Shown here one piece after another: positions 1 to 7,667 of a stretch of DNA of 33,326 nt. This stretch comes from Clostridia bacterium (lineage in GTDB: Bacteria; Bacillota_A; Clostridia; Christensenellales; Aristaeellaceae). The stretch lies in the NCBI GenBank assembly GCA_017399225.1, contig JAFQEB010000089.1, positions 1 through 33,326 on the forward strand. The letters are read 5' to 3'. Position numbers and translations under genes: made by a program. Each line of letters starts with the position of its first letter. Position 1 is the stretch's first letter. The notes under the pieces are model-generated. The model was given only the letters and a program-made list of their open reading frames with translations, was not told where the DNA came from and made no database searches.

Positions 1-279
<279 letters not shown>

Positions 280-360
280 GCCCTTTTTGATAGGAATTTC
301 AAGGGGTTGAGGACTTTTTTCGCGCACGTTTGGGGATGCCCGTTCCTGTTGCTACTACCT

Positions 361-605
361 GTAGGGGCGGCTATCAGCCGCCCGCCCTGCGGCACACCTA
401 CGGCACAGGGCCTCATCCACCACCGCTCACGCGGCGGTCCCCCTTCCCCCAAGGGGGAAGGTTTTACGAGTGGGGCAGGCTGTAGGGGCGACCATTGGTC
501 GCCCGCCCTGCGGCAAGTCCGGATCGCCGCACAGGGAGGCGCGTCTGCGGACGCGCAGAGACCCTCTCAGTCACCTTCGGTGACAGCTCTCCCGAAGGAA
601 GAGCC
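361..605. repeat. Composite palindromic intergenic repeat, left copy
   Basis: This gene-free stretch is a chain of short inverted repeats. Module A, GTAGGGGCG-stem-loop-CGCCCG, occurs at 361-384 and 482-505. Module B, a CCTCATCCACCACCGC stretch ending in a CCTTCCCCC/GGGGGAAGG hairpin, covers about 411-461. Module C, with CGCGTC/GACGCG arms, is at 537-558. Module D, CCCTCTCA followed by a GTCACC/GGTGAC hairpin and a CTCTCCC-type hairpin, is at 562-605. The same modules in the order B-A-C-D recur at the right end of the window (33139-33326). Stem bases differ between copies while pairing is kept. The family resembles REP/MITE-like dispersed repeats; it carries no coding capacity that I can support. 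Confidence 0.8.
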
Positions 606-630
606 TTTTGGGGCTGCCCCTGCCGCGGCT

Positions 631-1830
631 TCAATACACCTGTGTGCCATCCGCATGCCAGATGGAGAGCACACCGTCCTCCAACAGGAACAGACTGTCA
701 CCGCTCCACACAACAGTGATGGCCGACGGGTCGTACAGCCGTCCAGAGATCAGGACGCCCTGCTTGTTGACGAACCCCCACAGGCTGCCCTTTTCAGCCC
801 GCATGATCTCGCCCAGCATGAAGGGCTGGCCGGTAAATTCAAAATTATCCCATTCGCAGTCGGCAATCAGATTGCCTTCCCGATCAATCAGGCCGTACAG
901 GCCTTCAGCGGAGCGCACCACCGCCACGCCGTCGATCATTTCAGAACCTCCCGCCCATTCCCAGTCAAAGAGGCGGTTGCCCTGCGTGTCGATCCAGAAG
1001 CGCTCGTCGCCCTGACGAACCAGCGTCATGTCATCGGAGAAATCCCATGCGCCGTCATACACCAGCGGGATGGCACTCTCGCCCTGCTCGTTGACGAAGC
1101 CAACTTTGCCGTCCTTTTTCACCTTGGACAGGCCGCAACAGAAGCGACCCACCTCGTCCCAAATGTCCTCTGTGAGGAAATCCCCCTCCCGATCTGCGAA
1201 GCGGTAATGAACAGGTTCCGTCATGCTGCTGACCCACCTGCCGGAAGAACTGTCCGCAGCATAACCAATATAGACCATTTTATATCCATCCGGTACTACC
1301 AGCGCCGTAGCAGCAGGGCGCTCCAGCTGAACCTCCCGCGCCTCCCCGTTTTCAATGACATAGTAGCGCCTGTCCACTGGTTCCAACCCACGGAAGACAT
1401 AGCTTTCCTCGCCAACCAATTCCTCACCGATCACCCCGGGTTCAAGCGGCATGACAAGCGTACCGTCCGCATCCATAAGGCCCCACAAGTTATCCCGGCC
1501 AACATTGAAATAGCCCTGTATTTCCCAATCTATGGCATCCCACTCCACACGGAGCAGCACATTGCCCTGCAGGTCGAGCCAGCCCCATTTCTCGTCCCGG
1601 CAAACAGCCACCTTCGTTTGGGTAATCAGGCCGATTTCGTCCCATTCGCAGGGGATGACCAGCACGCCGGTGCTGTCCACCACGCCCCATAGACCGTCCC
1701 GCTGCACACAGACCCAGCCGGGCTCGCCGCCGTATTCCATTGCATCATAGCGGTTGTCCTTCTCCTCCGCCCAGGCGCAGGGCAGGCACATCATCAGCGC
1801 CAGCAAACAAACCAATATCTTTCTCATCAT
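631..1830 (-). CDS. Secreted WG-repeat (KWG-type) protein
   Basis: This 399-residue protein starts with a clear Sec signal peptide (MMRKILVCLLALMMCLPCAWA, cleavage near residue 21, before EEK). The rest is built of repeated units of the WG type, with the pattern LWGVVDSTGVLVIPCEWDEI repeated in variant form (for example KWGWLDLQGN, LWGLMDADG, KVGFVNEQGE, LYGLIDREGN, LWGFVNKQG). WG repeats form beta-rich modules found in secreted or surface proteins of many bacteria; their ligand is unknown. A GAGGAGGG site precedes the start and a promoter lies at 1873-1901. The gene follows the PNPOx-like gene but has its own promoter, with a terminator hairpin between them. Product class is secure; function unknown. 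Confidence 0.85.
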   Translation of the reverse strand: MMRKILVCLLALMMCLPCAWAEEKDNRYDAMEYGGEPGWVCVQRDGLWGVVDSTGVLVIPCEWDEIGLITQTKVAVCRDEKWGWLDLQGNVLLRVEWDAIDWEIQGYFNVGRDNLWGLMDADGTLVMPLEPGVIGEELVGEESYVFRGLEPVDRRYYVIENGEAREVQLERPAATALVVPDGYKMVYIGYAADSSSGRWVSSMTEPVHYRFADREGDFLTEDIWDEVGRFCCGLSKVKKDGKVGFVNEQGESAIPLVYDGAWDFSDDMTLVRQGDERFWIDTQGNRLFDWEWAGGSEMIDGVAVVRSAEGLYGLIDREGNLIADCEWDNFEFTGQPFMLGEIMRAEKGSLWGFVNKQGVLISGRLYDPSAITVVWSGDSLFLLEDGVLSIWHADGTQVY

Positions 1831-1850
1831 ATTCCCTCCTCACATCACAC

Positions 1851-1892
1851 AAAAAAGGAGCGACCTGCCCTCAGTATAGCACAGGCCGCTCC
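1851..1892 (-). terminator. Rho-independent terminator after the PNPOx-like gene
   Basis: Read on the minus strand, an 11-bp stem (arms at 1882-1892 and 1857-1867, one mismatch) is followed by six T residues at 1856-1851. It lies downstream of the gene at 1964-2335 and overlaps the promoter of the next gene. Confidence 0.8.
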
Positions 1893-1901
1893 CGGTGTCA
1901 T
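1873..1901 (-). promoter_or_regulatory. Promoter of the WG-repeat gene
   Basis: Minus-strand ATGACA (-35, 1896-1901) and TATACT (-10, 1873-1878) are separated by 17 bases. The -10 box sits in the loop of the terminator hairpin of the upstream gene. Confidence 0.65.
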
Positions 1902-1963
1902 GGGATATGGGGGGATTGTTACAAGTGTAAATCGGGTTGTTACAAGCGTCCCGCGCAAGGGCG

Positions 1964-2335
1964 CTATGCCTCCGGCAGGAAGAACCGCCGCCCGGACAGT
2001 TCCTCCGCCCGCACATGCAGGGCGACGCCCTCGCCCTTCTCCCAGGCGTCCAGGGCTGCCTCGCCCTCCAGCAGCACCACGTCCACCCAGGCGCAGGAGG
2101 GTTCCTCAAACTCCAGGCAGACCCGGCCTGTGTGGCGCAGGCAGTCCAGCTTGCGGCCCGAATCCGGCATACACAGGCGGATCAGCGGGGTCAGGCCATC
2201 GGCGTCCAGCCGGAAGGCCATCGGCACAAGGTAGGGCCGCTCCCCGTCGCAGAAGGCTGCGCGTGTCACATGGGCGGCACGCAGCACCCCGAGGCACTCC
2301 GCCGGGGTCAGCTCCTGATAGGTCAGCATGGGCAT
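1964..2335 (-). CDS. Pyridoxamine 5'-phosphate oxidase-like flavin-binding protein
   Basis: The 123-residue product resembles the split-barrel PNPOx-like family (the NimA/FMN-binding group). It begins MPMLTYQELTPAECLGVLRA and has the typical YLVPMAFRLD strand, a region LIRLCMPDSGRKLDCLRHTG and VCLEFEE. Members bind FMN or heme and act as small cytosolic oxidoreductases; the exact substrate cannot be read from the sequence. It is somewhat shorter than the usual 140-160 residues, with the C-terminal part reduced. An AGAGGTG site precedes the start. It lies 49 bases after the polyphosphate kinase gene and probably shares its transcript, ending in the terminator at 1851-1892. Confidence 0.75.
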   Translation of the reverse strand: MPMLTYQELTPAECLGVLRAAHVTRAAFCDGERPYLVPMAFRLDADGLTPLIRLCMPDSGRKLDCLRHTGRVCLEFEEPSCAWVDVVLLEGEAALDAWEKGEGVALHVRAEELSGRRFFLPEA

Positions 2336-2384
2336 GACGCATCACCTCTGGAGCAGCCTATGCCCGTCAGGCGCCTCCCGTGCC

Positions 2385-3248
2385 TTACTCGCCGCGCAGC
2401 TTCGCCAGGGCCGCAGGCACCAGCTCCGCCTCGTCAGGGTCGATGGGCGGATACTGGGGATCCATCTCCGTCAGCGCCGCCAGCAGGATCTCGCTCATCA
2501 GATACCGCGCAAACCATTTGTCATCCGCCGGAACGACGTACCAGGGGCACTCCGGGGTGGCGGTGGCGTTGATGGCGTCCTCAAAGGCAGCGTCGTAGGC
2601 GTCCCACAGCTCCCGTTCCTCCAGGTCGCCCAGGGAGAGCTTCCAGTGCTTCTCCGGCAGCACCATGCGGTCGATGAAGCGGGCCTTCTGCTCCTCCTTG
2701 CCCACGTTCAGGAACACCTTCACCATCCGGCAGCCGTTCTCATACAGATACTGCTCCCAGTTGGTCAGCTGCACATAGCGCTTCTGATAGAACGCCGGGT
2801 CAGCGGTGATGCGCTCCGGCATGGCGTAGCCCTTTTCCATCTGATGCACGCGGGTAACCAGCACGTCCTCATAGTGGCTGCGGTTGAATACGCCGATCTT
2901 GCCCCGCGGGGGCAGGGCGCGGTTGATACGCCAGAGGTAATCGTGACTGAGCTCCTCCTTGGAGGGACTCTTGAAGGAATGCACCTCCAGCGCCGCAGGG
3001 TTCAGGAGGCCGAACACCTTCTTGACCAGGCTGTCCTTGCCGGCGGCGTCCCGGGCCTGGATGGCGATGACCAGCGCCTCCCGCCCCTGGGCGTAGAGCT
3101 TTTCCTGCAGCAGGAACACCTGCTCCATGTTCTTTTCCGTCTGCTTGACCAGCGCCTTTTTCTGCGCCTTGCTGTCGCCCGCGCCGGTGGCGAGCTCCTT
3201 CACTGCCAGCGTGCGGCTGCCGTCGTAGCGGTATTGCTCAAGAGTCAT
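2385..3248 (-). CDS. Polyphosphate kinase 2 family protein (polyphosphate:nucleotide phosphotransferase)
   Basis: This 287-residue protein belongs to the PPK2 family, which transfers phosphate between inorganic polyphosphate and nucleotides in the cytosol. It shows the family Walker A loop QARDAAGKDS at residues 64-73, the second signature IGVFNRSHYEDVLVTRV, the lid region around KEEQKARFIDRM, and DPQYPP near the C-terminus. These match the subgroup annotated as polyphosphate:nucleotide phosphotransferase; whether it makes or uses polyphosphate cannot be decided here. The frame extends 35 codons further upstream, but the ATG at 3248 is preceded by AAAGGAGGAG at good distance and the upstream part reads through the promoter. 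Its neighbour 49 bases downstream is the PNPOx-like gene. Confidence 0.9.
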   Translation of the reverse strand: MTLEQYRYDGSRTLAVKELATGAGDSKAQKKALVKQTEKNMEQVFLLQEKLYAQGREALVIAIQARDAAGKDSLVKKVFGLLNPAALEVHSFKSPSKEELSHDYLWRINRALPPRGKIGVFNRSHYEDVLVTRVHQMEKGYAMPERITADPAFYQKRYVQLTNWEQYLYENGCRMVKVFLNVGKEEQKARFIDRMVLPEKHWKLSLGDLEERELWDAYDAAFEDAINATATPECPWYVVPADDKWFARYLMSEILLAALTEMDPQYPPIDPDEAELVPAALAKLRGE

Positions 3249-3281
3249 AGGGGACTCCTCCTTTAACGTTGGTTTTCTCTC

Positions 3282-3310
3282 ATTATACCGGATTCGGCAG
3301 CGCCGTGCAA
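3282..3310 (-). promoter_or_regulatory. Promoter of the PPK2 gene
   Basis: Minus-strand TTGCAC (-35, 3305-3310), a 17-base spacer and a perfect TATAAT (-10, 3282-3287). It lies shortly upstream of the ATG at 3248 and supports that start. Confidence 0.8.
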
Positions 3311-3380
3311 GGGGCACAAAAGGGACGGTTCCGGGAGGAATGTCCACATGCAATCAGAGGGGCTGGAAGACTCCGTCACC

Positions 3381-3430
3381 TCCCGAAGGTTTTTGACACA
3401 CTGCAGCCCCCATCCATGCCGGATGGGGGC
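3381..3430. repeat. Array-end repeat, copy 1
   Basis: This segment has the pattern TCCCGAAG-TTTTTGACACACTGCAG followed by a CCCCCATCC/GGATGGGGG hairpin. A near-identical copy lies at 12621-12670. Both copies sit just downstream of secreted-protein genes that share the same C-terminal domain. The hairpin may act in termination or 3' end formation, although on the minus strand no T-run follows it directly. Confidence 0.75.
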
Positions 3431-3444
3431 CGTGGTGTTGCTGA

Positions 3445-5010
3445 TTATTTCTGCAGATCGCGGTAGCGGTAGTAGGTCACATTCTTGGTGCCGGTCTGCA
3501 CCTTGGATGTCGTCTCATTAAACCACGAACCGGGATTTGCGGACGATGCATAGCGCTGGTGTCCGCCTGTCGAGCCGTTCTTGCTGAACGGAGACATGGC
3601 GGATGCATATTCCCAGCGGCCGTTGCCCGCGTAAAAGGAGGGGTCGGTGTACTTTGTGTAAGACCAGCTGGTCCCGCCGTTTACGTTGGTATAGGTCCAA
3701 CGGCTGTATGTGTACTTGGTGCCGTAAACGGCTTCTGCTTCCACCTTGGTTTCGACCTGACGGGTGCTGCTGGCGGAAACCGCGGTCGTGCTCCAGCCAC
3801 TCCAGGCGCCCCAGACCGGTGCAGGCGTAGGTGTTGCGGTGGGCTTGGGCGTGGGCGTTGCGGTAGGCTTGGGCGTCGCGGTAGGCTTCGGCGTAGGCGT
3901 TGCGGTGGGCTTGGGGGTAGGCGTTGCGGTAGGCCTGGGGGTTGGCGTTGCGACTTCCGCGTAGACGGTGAAGCGGTCGCTCGCCTTCAGCACCTGACCG
4001 TTGCTCAGGGCTTCCACGTAATAGCCGTTGAAGATGCCCTTGACAAAGTCGTAATCCTGATAGCTGGTTTTGGTGATGGACACGATCTGCTTGTACTGGC
4101 CATCCACGCCGCGGGCACGGTATACGCGGTATTCACTTGCACCCGGCACGGAGTCCCAGGAGAGGGAAACGTTGCTCTTGTTGTAGTAGCTCTTCACCGT
4201 CAGGGAACCGCCGCTTGCGGTGGACTGACTGGGGACGGGCGTGACTACCTGAACGGGAGGGATGTCGGTTACTTCGGGCACGACAGGGTTCGTGCAGAGC
4301 GGAACGGGGGTTGCGGCCTCCGCCTGCTGCAGCTTCTTGTAGGCAACTTTGTACAGCGCCTGACCCTTTTCATGACCGCTGTCGATCAGCCGCTGGGCGT
4401 TCTCTACGGCCTTGGCGTAGTCGCCGTCGGCGATCTGCTGCTGTACCAGGTCGACCAGCGTATCCAGGTCAATGCGGTTGCTGGTGTAGCGCTCCTTGGC
4501 GTCGAAGAAACGCAGGCACTGCTTGTACAGCTCGCCCGCAGAAGATTCGTTGTGAGCGGCCTCCTGCCGGCGGGCCTCCAGATAGATGGCCAGAACATCG
4601 GTGCCCAGGATGTTAAAGTAAGCCTTACGGAACTCTTCGCTGACCAGATGCGCCTCGAATTCCTCGTTGGAAATCTGCAGCACAAGCAGCCAGTCCATCG
4701 CATCGGCGAAGTTGTTCTCCTCCAGCAGGGCAAGCACCTGGGTATACAGGCTGAACTCGAAGCTGTAGGCCCAGTTGACCTGATCAAAGGCCAGGGAAAG
4801 AAGCCCGATATCGACAGGCGTTTCAGGGTCATTGTTCAGGTACATGTTCAGCAGGCTGACGTACTCATCATACGCCTCCTGAATGGTCATGGTTTCCAGG
4901 AGTTCGACGTAGGGGTTGGGCTCCTGCTCGGCTGCGGCAGCCCCGCCCAGGCACGGCAGCAGCATCAGCAGGGAGAGTGTCAGGGCGACTAAACGTTTGA
5001 GCGTGGACAT
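3445..5010 (-). CDS. Secreted paralog 1: helical domain, FN3, Pro/Thr linker, WxxWSxW domain
   Basis: The 521-residue protein has a Sec signal peptide (cleavage near AAAA/EQ, residue 27). Next comes the helical domain of about 200 residues shared by seven proteins in this window (motifs EAYDEYVSLLNMYL, YSFEFSLYTQVLALLE, QQQIADGDYAKAVENAQRL). A fibronectin type III-like domain lies at about 270-350 (VSLSWDSVPGASEYRVYRA). A repetitive PTATPTPK linker spans about 352-397. The C-terminal region contains WGAWSGWSTTAVSASSTRQ and ends TYYRYRDLQK. The protein is expected outside the cell; the Pro/Thr linker is typical of wall-spanning surface proteins, but I see no LPXTG anchor. I use the ATG at 5010 because AAGGAGG lies nine bases before it, while an upstream start would contain that site. 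It is closest to paralog 2 in the helical domain and to paralog 5 at the C-terminus. Function unknown. Confidence 0.85.
   Translation of the reverse strand: MSTLKRLVALTLSLLMLLPCLGGAAAAEQEPNPYVELLETMTIQEAYDEYVSLLNMYLNNDPETPVDIGLLSLAFDQVNWAYSFEFSLYTQVLALLEENNFADAMDWLLVLQISNEEFEAHLVSEEFRKAYFNILGTDVLAIYLEARRQEAAHNESSAGELYKQCLRFFDAKERYTSNRIDLDTLVDLVQQQIADGDYAKAVENAQRLIDSGHEKGQALYKVAYKKLQQAEAATPVPLCTNPVVPEVTDIPPVQVVTPVPSQSTASGGSLTVKSYYNKSNVSLSWDSVPGASEYRVYRARGVDGQYKQIVSITKTSYQDYDFVKGIFNGYYVEALSNGQVLKASDRFTVYAEVATPTPRPTATPTPKPTATPTPKPTATPKPTATPTPKPTATPTPAPVWGAWSGWSTTAVSASSTRQVETKVEAEAVYGTKYTYSRWTYTNVNGGTSWSYTKYTDPSFYAGNGRWEYASAMSPFSKNGSTGGHQRYASSANPGSWFNETTSKVQTGTKNVTYYRYRDLQK
3829..3952 (-). repeat. 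Tandem repeat coding for PTATPTPK units
   Basis: Degenerate 12- to 24-base tandem repeats (GGCTTGGGCGTAGGCGTTGC type, plus-strand view) encode the Pro/Thr linker of the surrounding secreted protein. Such repeats can change copy number by slippage, altering linker length without breaking the frame. Confidence 0.85.
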
Positions 5011-5151
5011 GGTGGATGCCCTCCTTTGCATATTCGTTAGGATAGTCCAGATGGCAGAGTAGAATACAGCAGCTGATTTCCGATAGCAGCGATTGCAAGC
5101 TATATGATGAGAAAAAGTGATGTATGCAGCGGGATTGCTGTTATTGTTGAA

Positions 5152-6441
5152 TTACTTTTCAATTTTGTATCTATAAAGCTTGCGTGTTTCCACTTCTGTG
5201 TCACCATCGGCTTTGATTGACTGGTCTCGCCATGCAGACCAATTTCCCAAAACTGTTCGCGTTTCTACCTTTCTTGAATTTGTTGCGACTATCAGGGAAC
5301 TGCCCCAGCTGCTCCAGGGGCCCCAACATAGATATCTGCGATAAAGAGTAAGCGGACAAGTGCTGTATTGAGTTTTTGAACCAATCTCTTTTCCGTTTGA
5401 ATCGAAAATGGGAACTTCGCGTGTATCTACCAGAAGAGTTGACGAAGCGGTAGCAGGGGTATCGCTCCAGTCAGACCAAAGACCTTCTTGCCATTCCTCG
5501 CTGAGAAGGACGCCGTCACCAGTATATACCTCGTTATATGTTTGATGGATATACTGCTCCGAGTAGCGATATTGAAGGGTCTTTGAGCAACTGCGGTATT
5601 GTGTTTTGCTTTCGACGTTTTGTGCGGTTATTCCGTATGGATAACTGCTTTGCCAGTTTGACCAAACCCATCCAGCAGGAGCTTTGCTACTGTTTTGCGT
5701 GGGGGCGTCGATGGGCGGAGAAGTGGTTGCAGGGGCAACGGTAACCGCTGTGTTGAATTCCTGCAACTTGCTCGAGGCGACAGCATACAATGCCTGCGCC
5801 TTGTGGTGCCCCATGTCAAGAAGACGCTGGGCGTTTTCAACAGCCTTTGCATAATCACCGTCGGCGATCTGCTGCTGAACAAGGCTTACCAGAACGTCGG
5901 GATTTACACGGTTGTTGGTGTAGCGATCCATCGAGTCAAAGAATTTCAGGCACCGTTCATACAGAATGGCAGCAGCTGAAGCGTTGTGTGCGGCTTCTTC
6001 GCGGCGGGCCTCAATATAGGTGGAAAGCGTTTCGGTGCCCAGAATGTTGAAATAACGAAGCCGGAAGTCTTCACTGGCAAGATGCTTTTCAAACTCGTCG
6101 CTGTTGATCTGCAAGACGATCAGCCAATTGGTCGCCTCGGTGAAATCCTCCTGCTCCAGATGATACAGTACCTTGGTGTAAAGGCTGAATTCGAAGCTGT
6201 AGGCATAATCTACACGGGCAAAGGCAAAATAGAGCTTTTCGATGTCTACAGCAGATTCGGGATCGTTGTTCAGGTAGAGATTCAGCAAATCAACATATTC
6301 ATCATATGCTTGCTGCGGAGTCATGGAGTCCAGGAAGTCTGAGTAATTGACCACAGAAGGTGCTTCTCCCAGGGCGCTTCCACCCAGTCCCAGCATCAGC
6401 AGGGAGAGTGCCAGGGAGAGTAAGCGTTTGAGCGCAGACAT
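5152..6441 (-). CDS. Secreted paralog 2: helical domain with several WxxW modules
   Basis: This 429-residue protein has a Sec signal peptide (LGGSALG/EAP) and the shared helical domain, very similar to paralog 1 (TPQQAYDEYVDLLNLYLNND, YFNILGTETLSTYIEARR, QQQIADGDYAKAVENAQRLL). After a short Pro/Thr/Ser linker the last 170 residues carry three or four Trp-rich units (WVWSNWQSS, LWSDWSDTP, WGPWSSWGSS, NWSAWRD), each followed by a strand with an S..VETR or QYRS pattern. These resemble thrombospondin type 1-like repeats, but the cysteine pattern is not kept, so I call them only TSP1-like. There is no FN3 domain, unlike paralog 1. It lies 20 bases after paralog 3 and has a GGAGG site. Function unknown. 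Confidence 0.82.
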   Translation of the reverse strand: MSALKRLLSLALSLLMLGLGGSALGEAPSVVNYSDFLDSMTPQQAYDEYVDLLNLYLNNDPESAVDIEKLYFAFARVDYAYSFEFSLYTKVLYHLEQEDFTEATNWLIVLQINSDEFEKHLASEDFRLRYFNILGTETLSTYIEARREEAAHNASAAAILYERCLKFFDSMDRYTNNRVNPDVLVSLVQQQIADGDYAKAVENAQRLLDMGHHKAQALYAVASSKLQEFNTAVTVAPATTSPPIDAPTQNSSKAPAGWVWSNWQSSYPYGITAQNVESKTQYRSCSKTLQYRYSEQYIHQTYNEVYTGDGVLLSEEWQEGLWSDWSDTPATASSTLLVDTREVPIFDSNGKEIGSKTQYSTCPLTLYRRYLCWGPWSSWGSSLIVATNSRKVETRTVLGNWSAWRDQSIKADGDTEVETRKLYRYKIEK

Positions 6442-6461
6442 GGTGAATGGCCTCCTTCTGA

Positions 6462-7646
6462 TTACTTGTTGACGTCAACCCAGATGGACGGTCTGACTAC
6501 GGCAGCATAGTCATCCATGGTGCTGGCGTAAAAATTACACTGTGAGTTGATGATCTGTACCCGTTGGGTTGAGTAGTCGGAGTAGGAACGCAGCCACCAG
6601 TAGCTGTTGCCGTCCACCTTGGTGGAGGCGCCGCGGGACAGTGCGTAGGAAGTTGCACGAACAGCGCGGTCGTTCCGGTTGGGCAGGTAGCGCTCCACTT
6701 CCTGCGGACTGAGGACGAAGACCTGATCGGAGGTTTCGGGCCCCGGGGAACCGGATGCGTTAGCGTAGAGGGGTGTGCTGTTGCGCGTGGTGAGGATCGC
6801 ATTTTGCTCGGTCTGGTCAAAGGCAACGAAGTAAAAGTCGGTCTGTAACCAGGTGCGGAGGTAGCAGTTGCTCCAGTTGATGTTGGTGGAGTAAGTGTGA
6901 TAGGGCTGTGTATCCAGGCCGTAGAGGCTCAGCAGCAGTGCCCTGGAGCCACTGCGTTCCAGCACGAGCCATTGAATGGGCTCCTGCCCGTTCCACTGGT
7001 TTCCATCCTGCTCATAGGAGCCGAAGCTGACGATCCCGCCCCTTTGCACATACTGGTTCGCAAGGGAAGATCTGGCGGGGGCTGGCGTGGCGGTGGGGCG
7101 CTGCGTCGGCGTCTTGGTGGGTGCGGCAGTTTCGGGGTGAGCGTCTTTCAATGCACGGTAGCGGGAGAGCGAATCGAAGAATTTAGGACATTGCTTGTAG
7201 CAATCGATGGCGGAAGCGTACTGCCGCTGCGCCTCGTATCTCCGTGCGGAAACATACAACGCCAATTCTTTCACACTGCGGATGCAGGAGTAGTTTTCCT
7301 GAAAATTGCTGCTGGCAATGAGATCGTTGAATTCCTTGCTGCTGATATCCTGCAGAAAGCTGACCCATTCCTCCGCCAGGTGCAGCTCGCCGCTGGCCAG
7401 ATAGGCAAGAACCTCTGCGTAAAGGGAAAACTCAAGGCTGTGCTGATAGTCGATGGCATCGAAGCCGGTACGAAGCCGGTTGATGTCCACGGCTGCATCT
7501 GCTTTGTCAGTCAGGTACAGGTTCAGCAGCTCGATGTATTCCCAGTAGGCGTCGCGGGGAGTGAGTTCCTCGCCCTGGACAGGGATGCAGCCCAAGGCCA
7601 GCAGCCCACACAGGAGCAGACTGAGGATCCGGTTGATATGTTGCAT
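6462..7646 (-). CDS. Secreted paralog 3: helical domain plus DUF6273-like C-terminus
   Basis: The 394-residue protein has a signal peptide and begins its mature part with EELTPRDAYWEYIELLNLYL, the shared family signature. Its helical domain is shorter (to about residue 175) and closest to paralog 4 (FFDSLSRYRALK, SKEFN). A TPTQRPTATPAP linker follows. The C-terminal 190 residues match what I recognise as DUF6273: EPIQWLVLERSGSRALLLS, WSNCYLRTWL, DQVFVLSPQEVERYLP, NSYWWLRSYS and VRPSIWVD. That domain is common in secreted proteins of gut Firmicutes, with unknown function. The segment ALGC near the signal peptide end is a poor lipobox, so a type I signal is preferred. It is spaced 21 bases from paralog 4 and 20 from paralog 2, indicating one transcript. 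Confidence 0.82.
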   Translation of the reverse strand: MQHINRILSLLLCGLLALGCIPVQGEELTPRDAYWEYIELLNLYLTDKADAAVDINRLRTGFDAIDYQHSLEFSLYAEVLAYLASGELHLAEEWVSFLQDISSKEFNDLIASSNFQENYSCIRSVKELALYVSARRYEAQRQYASAIDCYKQCPKFFDSLSRYRALKDAHPETAAPTKTPTQRPTATPAPARSSLANQYVQRGGIVSFGSYEQDGNQWNGQEPIQWLVLERSGSRALLLSLYGLDTQPYHTYSTNINWSNCYLRTWLQTDFYFVAFDQTEQNAILTTRNSTPLYANASGSPGPETSDQVFVLSPQEVERYLPNRNDRAVRATSYALSRGASTKVDGNSYWWLRSYSDYSTQRVQIINSQCNFYASTMDDYAAVVRPSIWVDVNK

Positions 7647-7667
7647 GGGTTTCCTCCGGTATGAGAG

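Noticed and set aside
361..605. Possible CRISPR array from regularly placed short repeats
   Set aside because: The repeats are of different types, differ in stem sequence, are not evenly spaced and no cas gene is present; they are dispersed palindromes.
3559..4992. Plus-strand frame of 477 codons opposite secreted paralog 1
   Set aside because: The translation mirrors the Pro/Thr repeat as a Gly/Arg-rich run and lacks a start signal; the minus strand has a signal peptide and paralogs.
6462..7646. Secreted paralog 3 considered as a lipoprotein
   Set aside because: The sequence before the only candidate cysteine (ALGC) departs from the lipobox at the -3 and -2 positions, and the conserved mature start EELTP fits type I cleavage as in the other paralogs.
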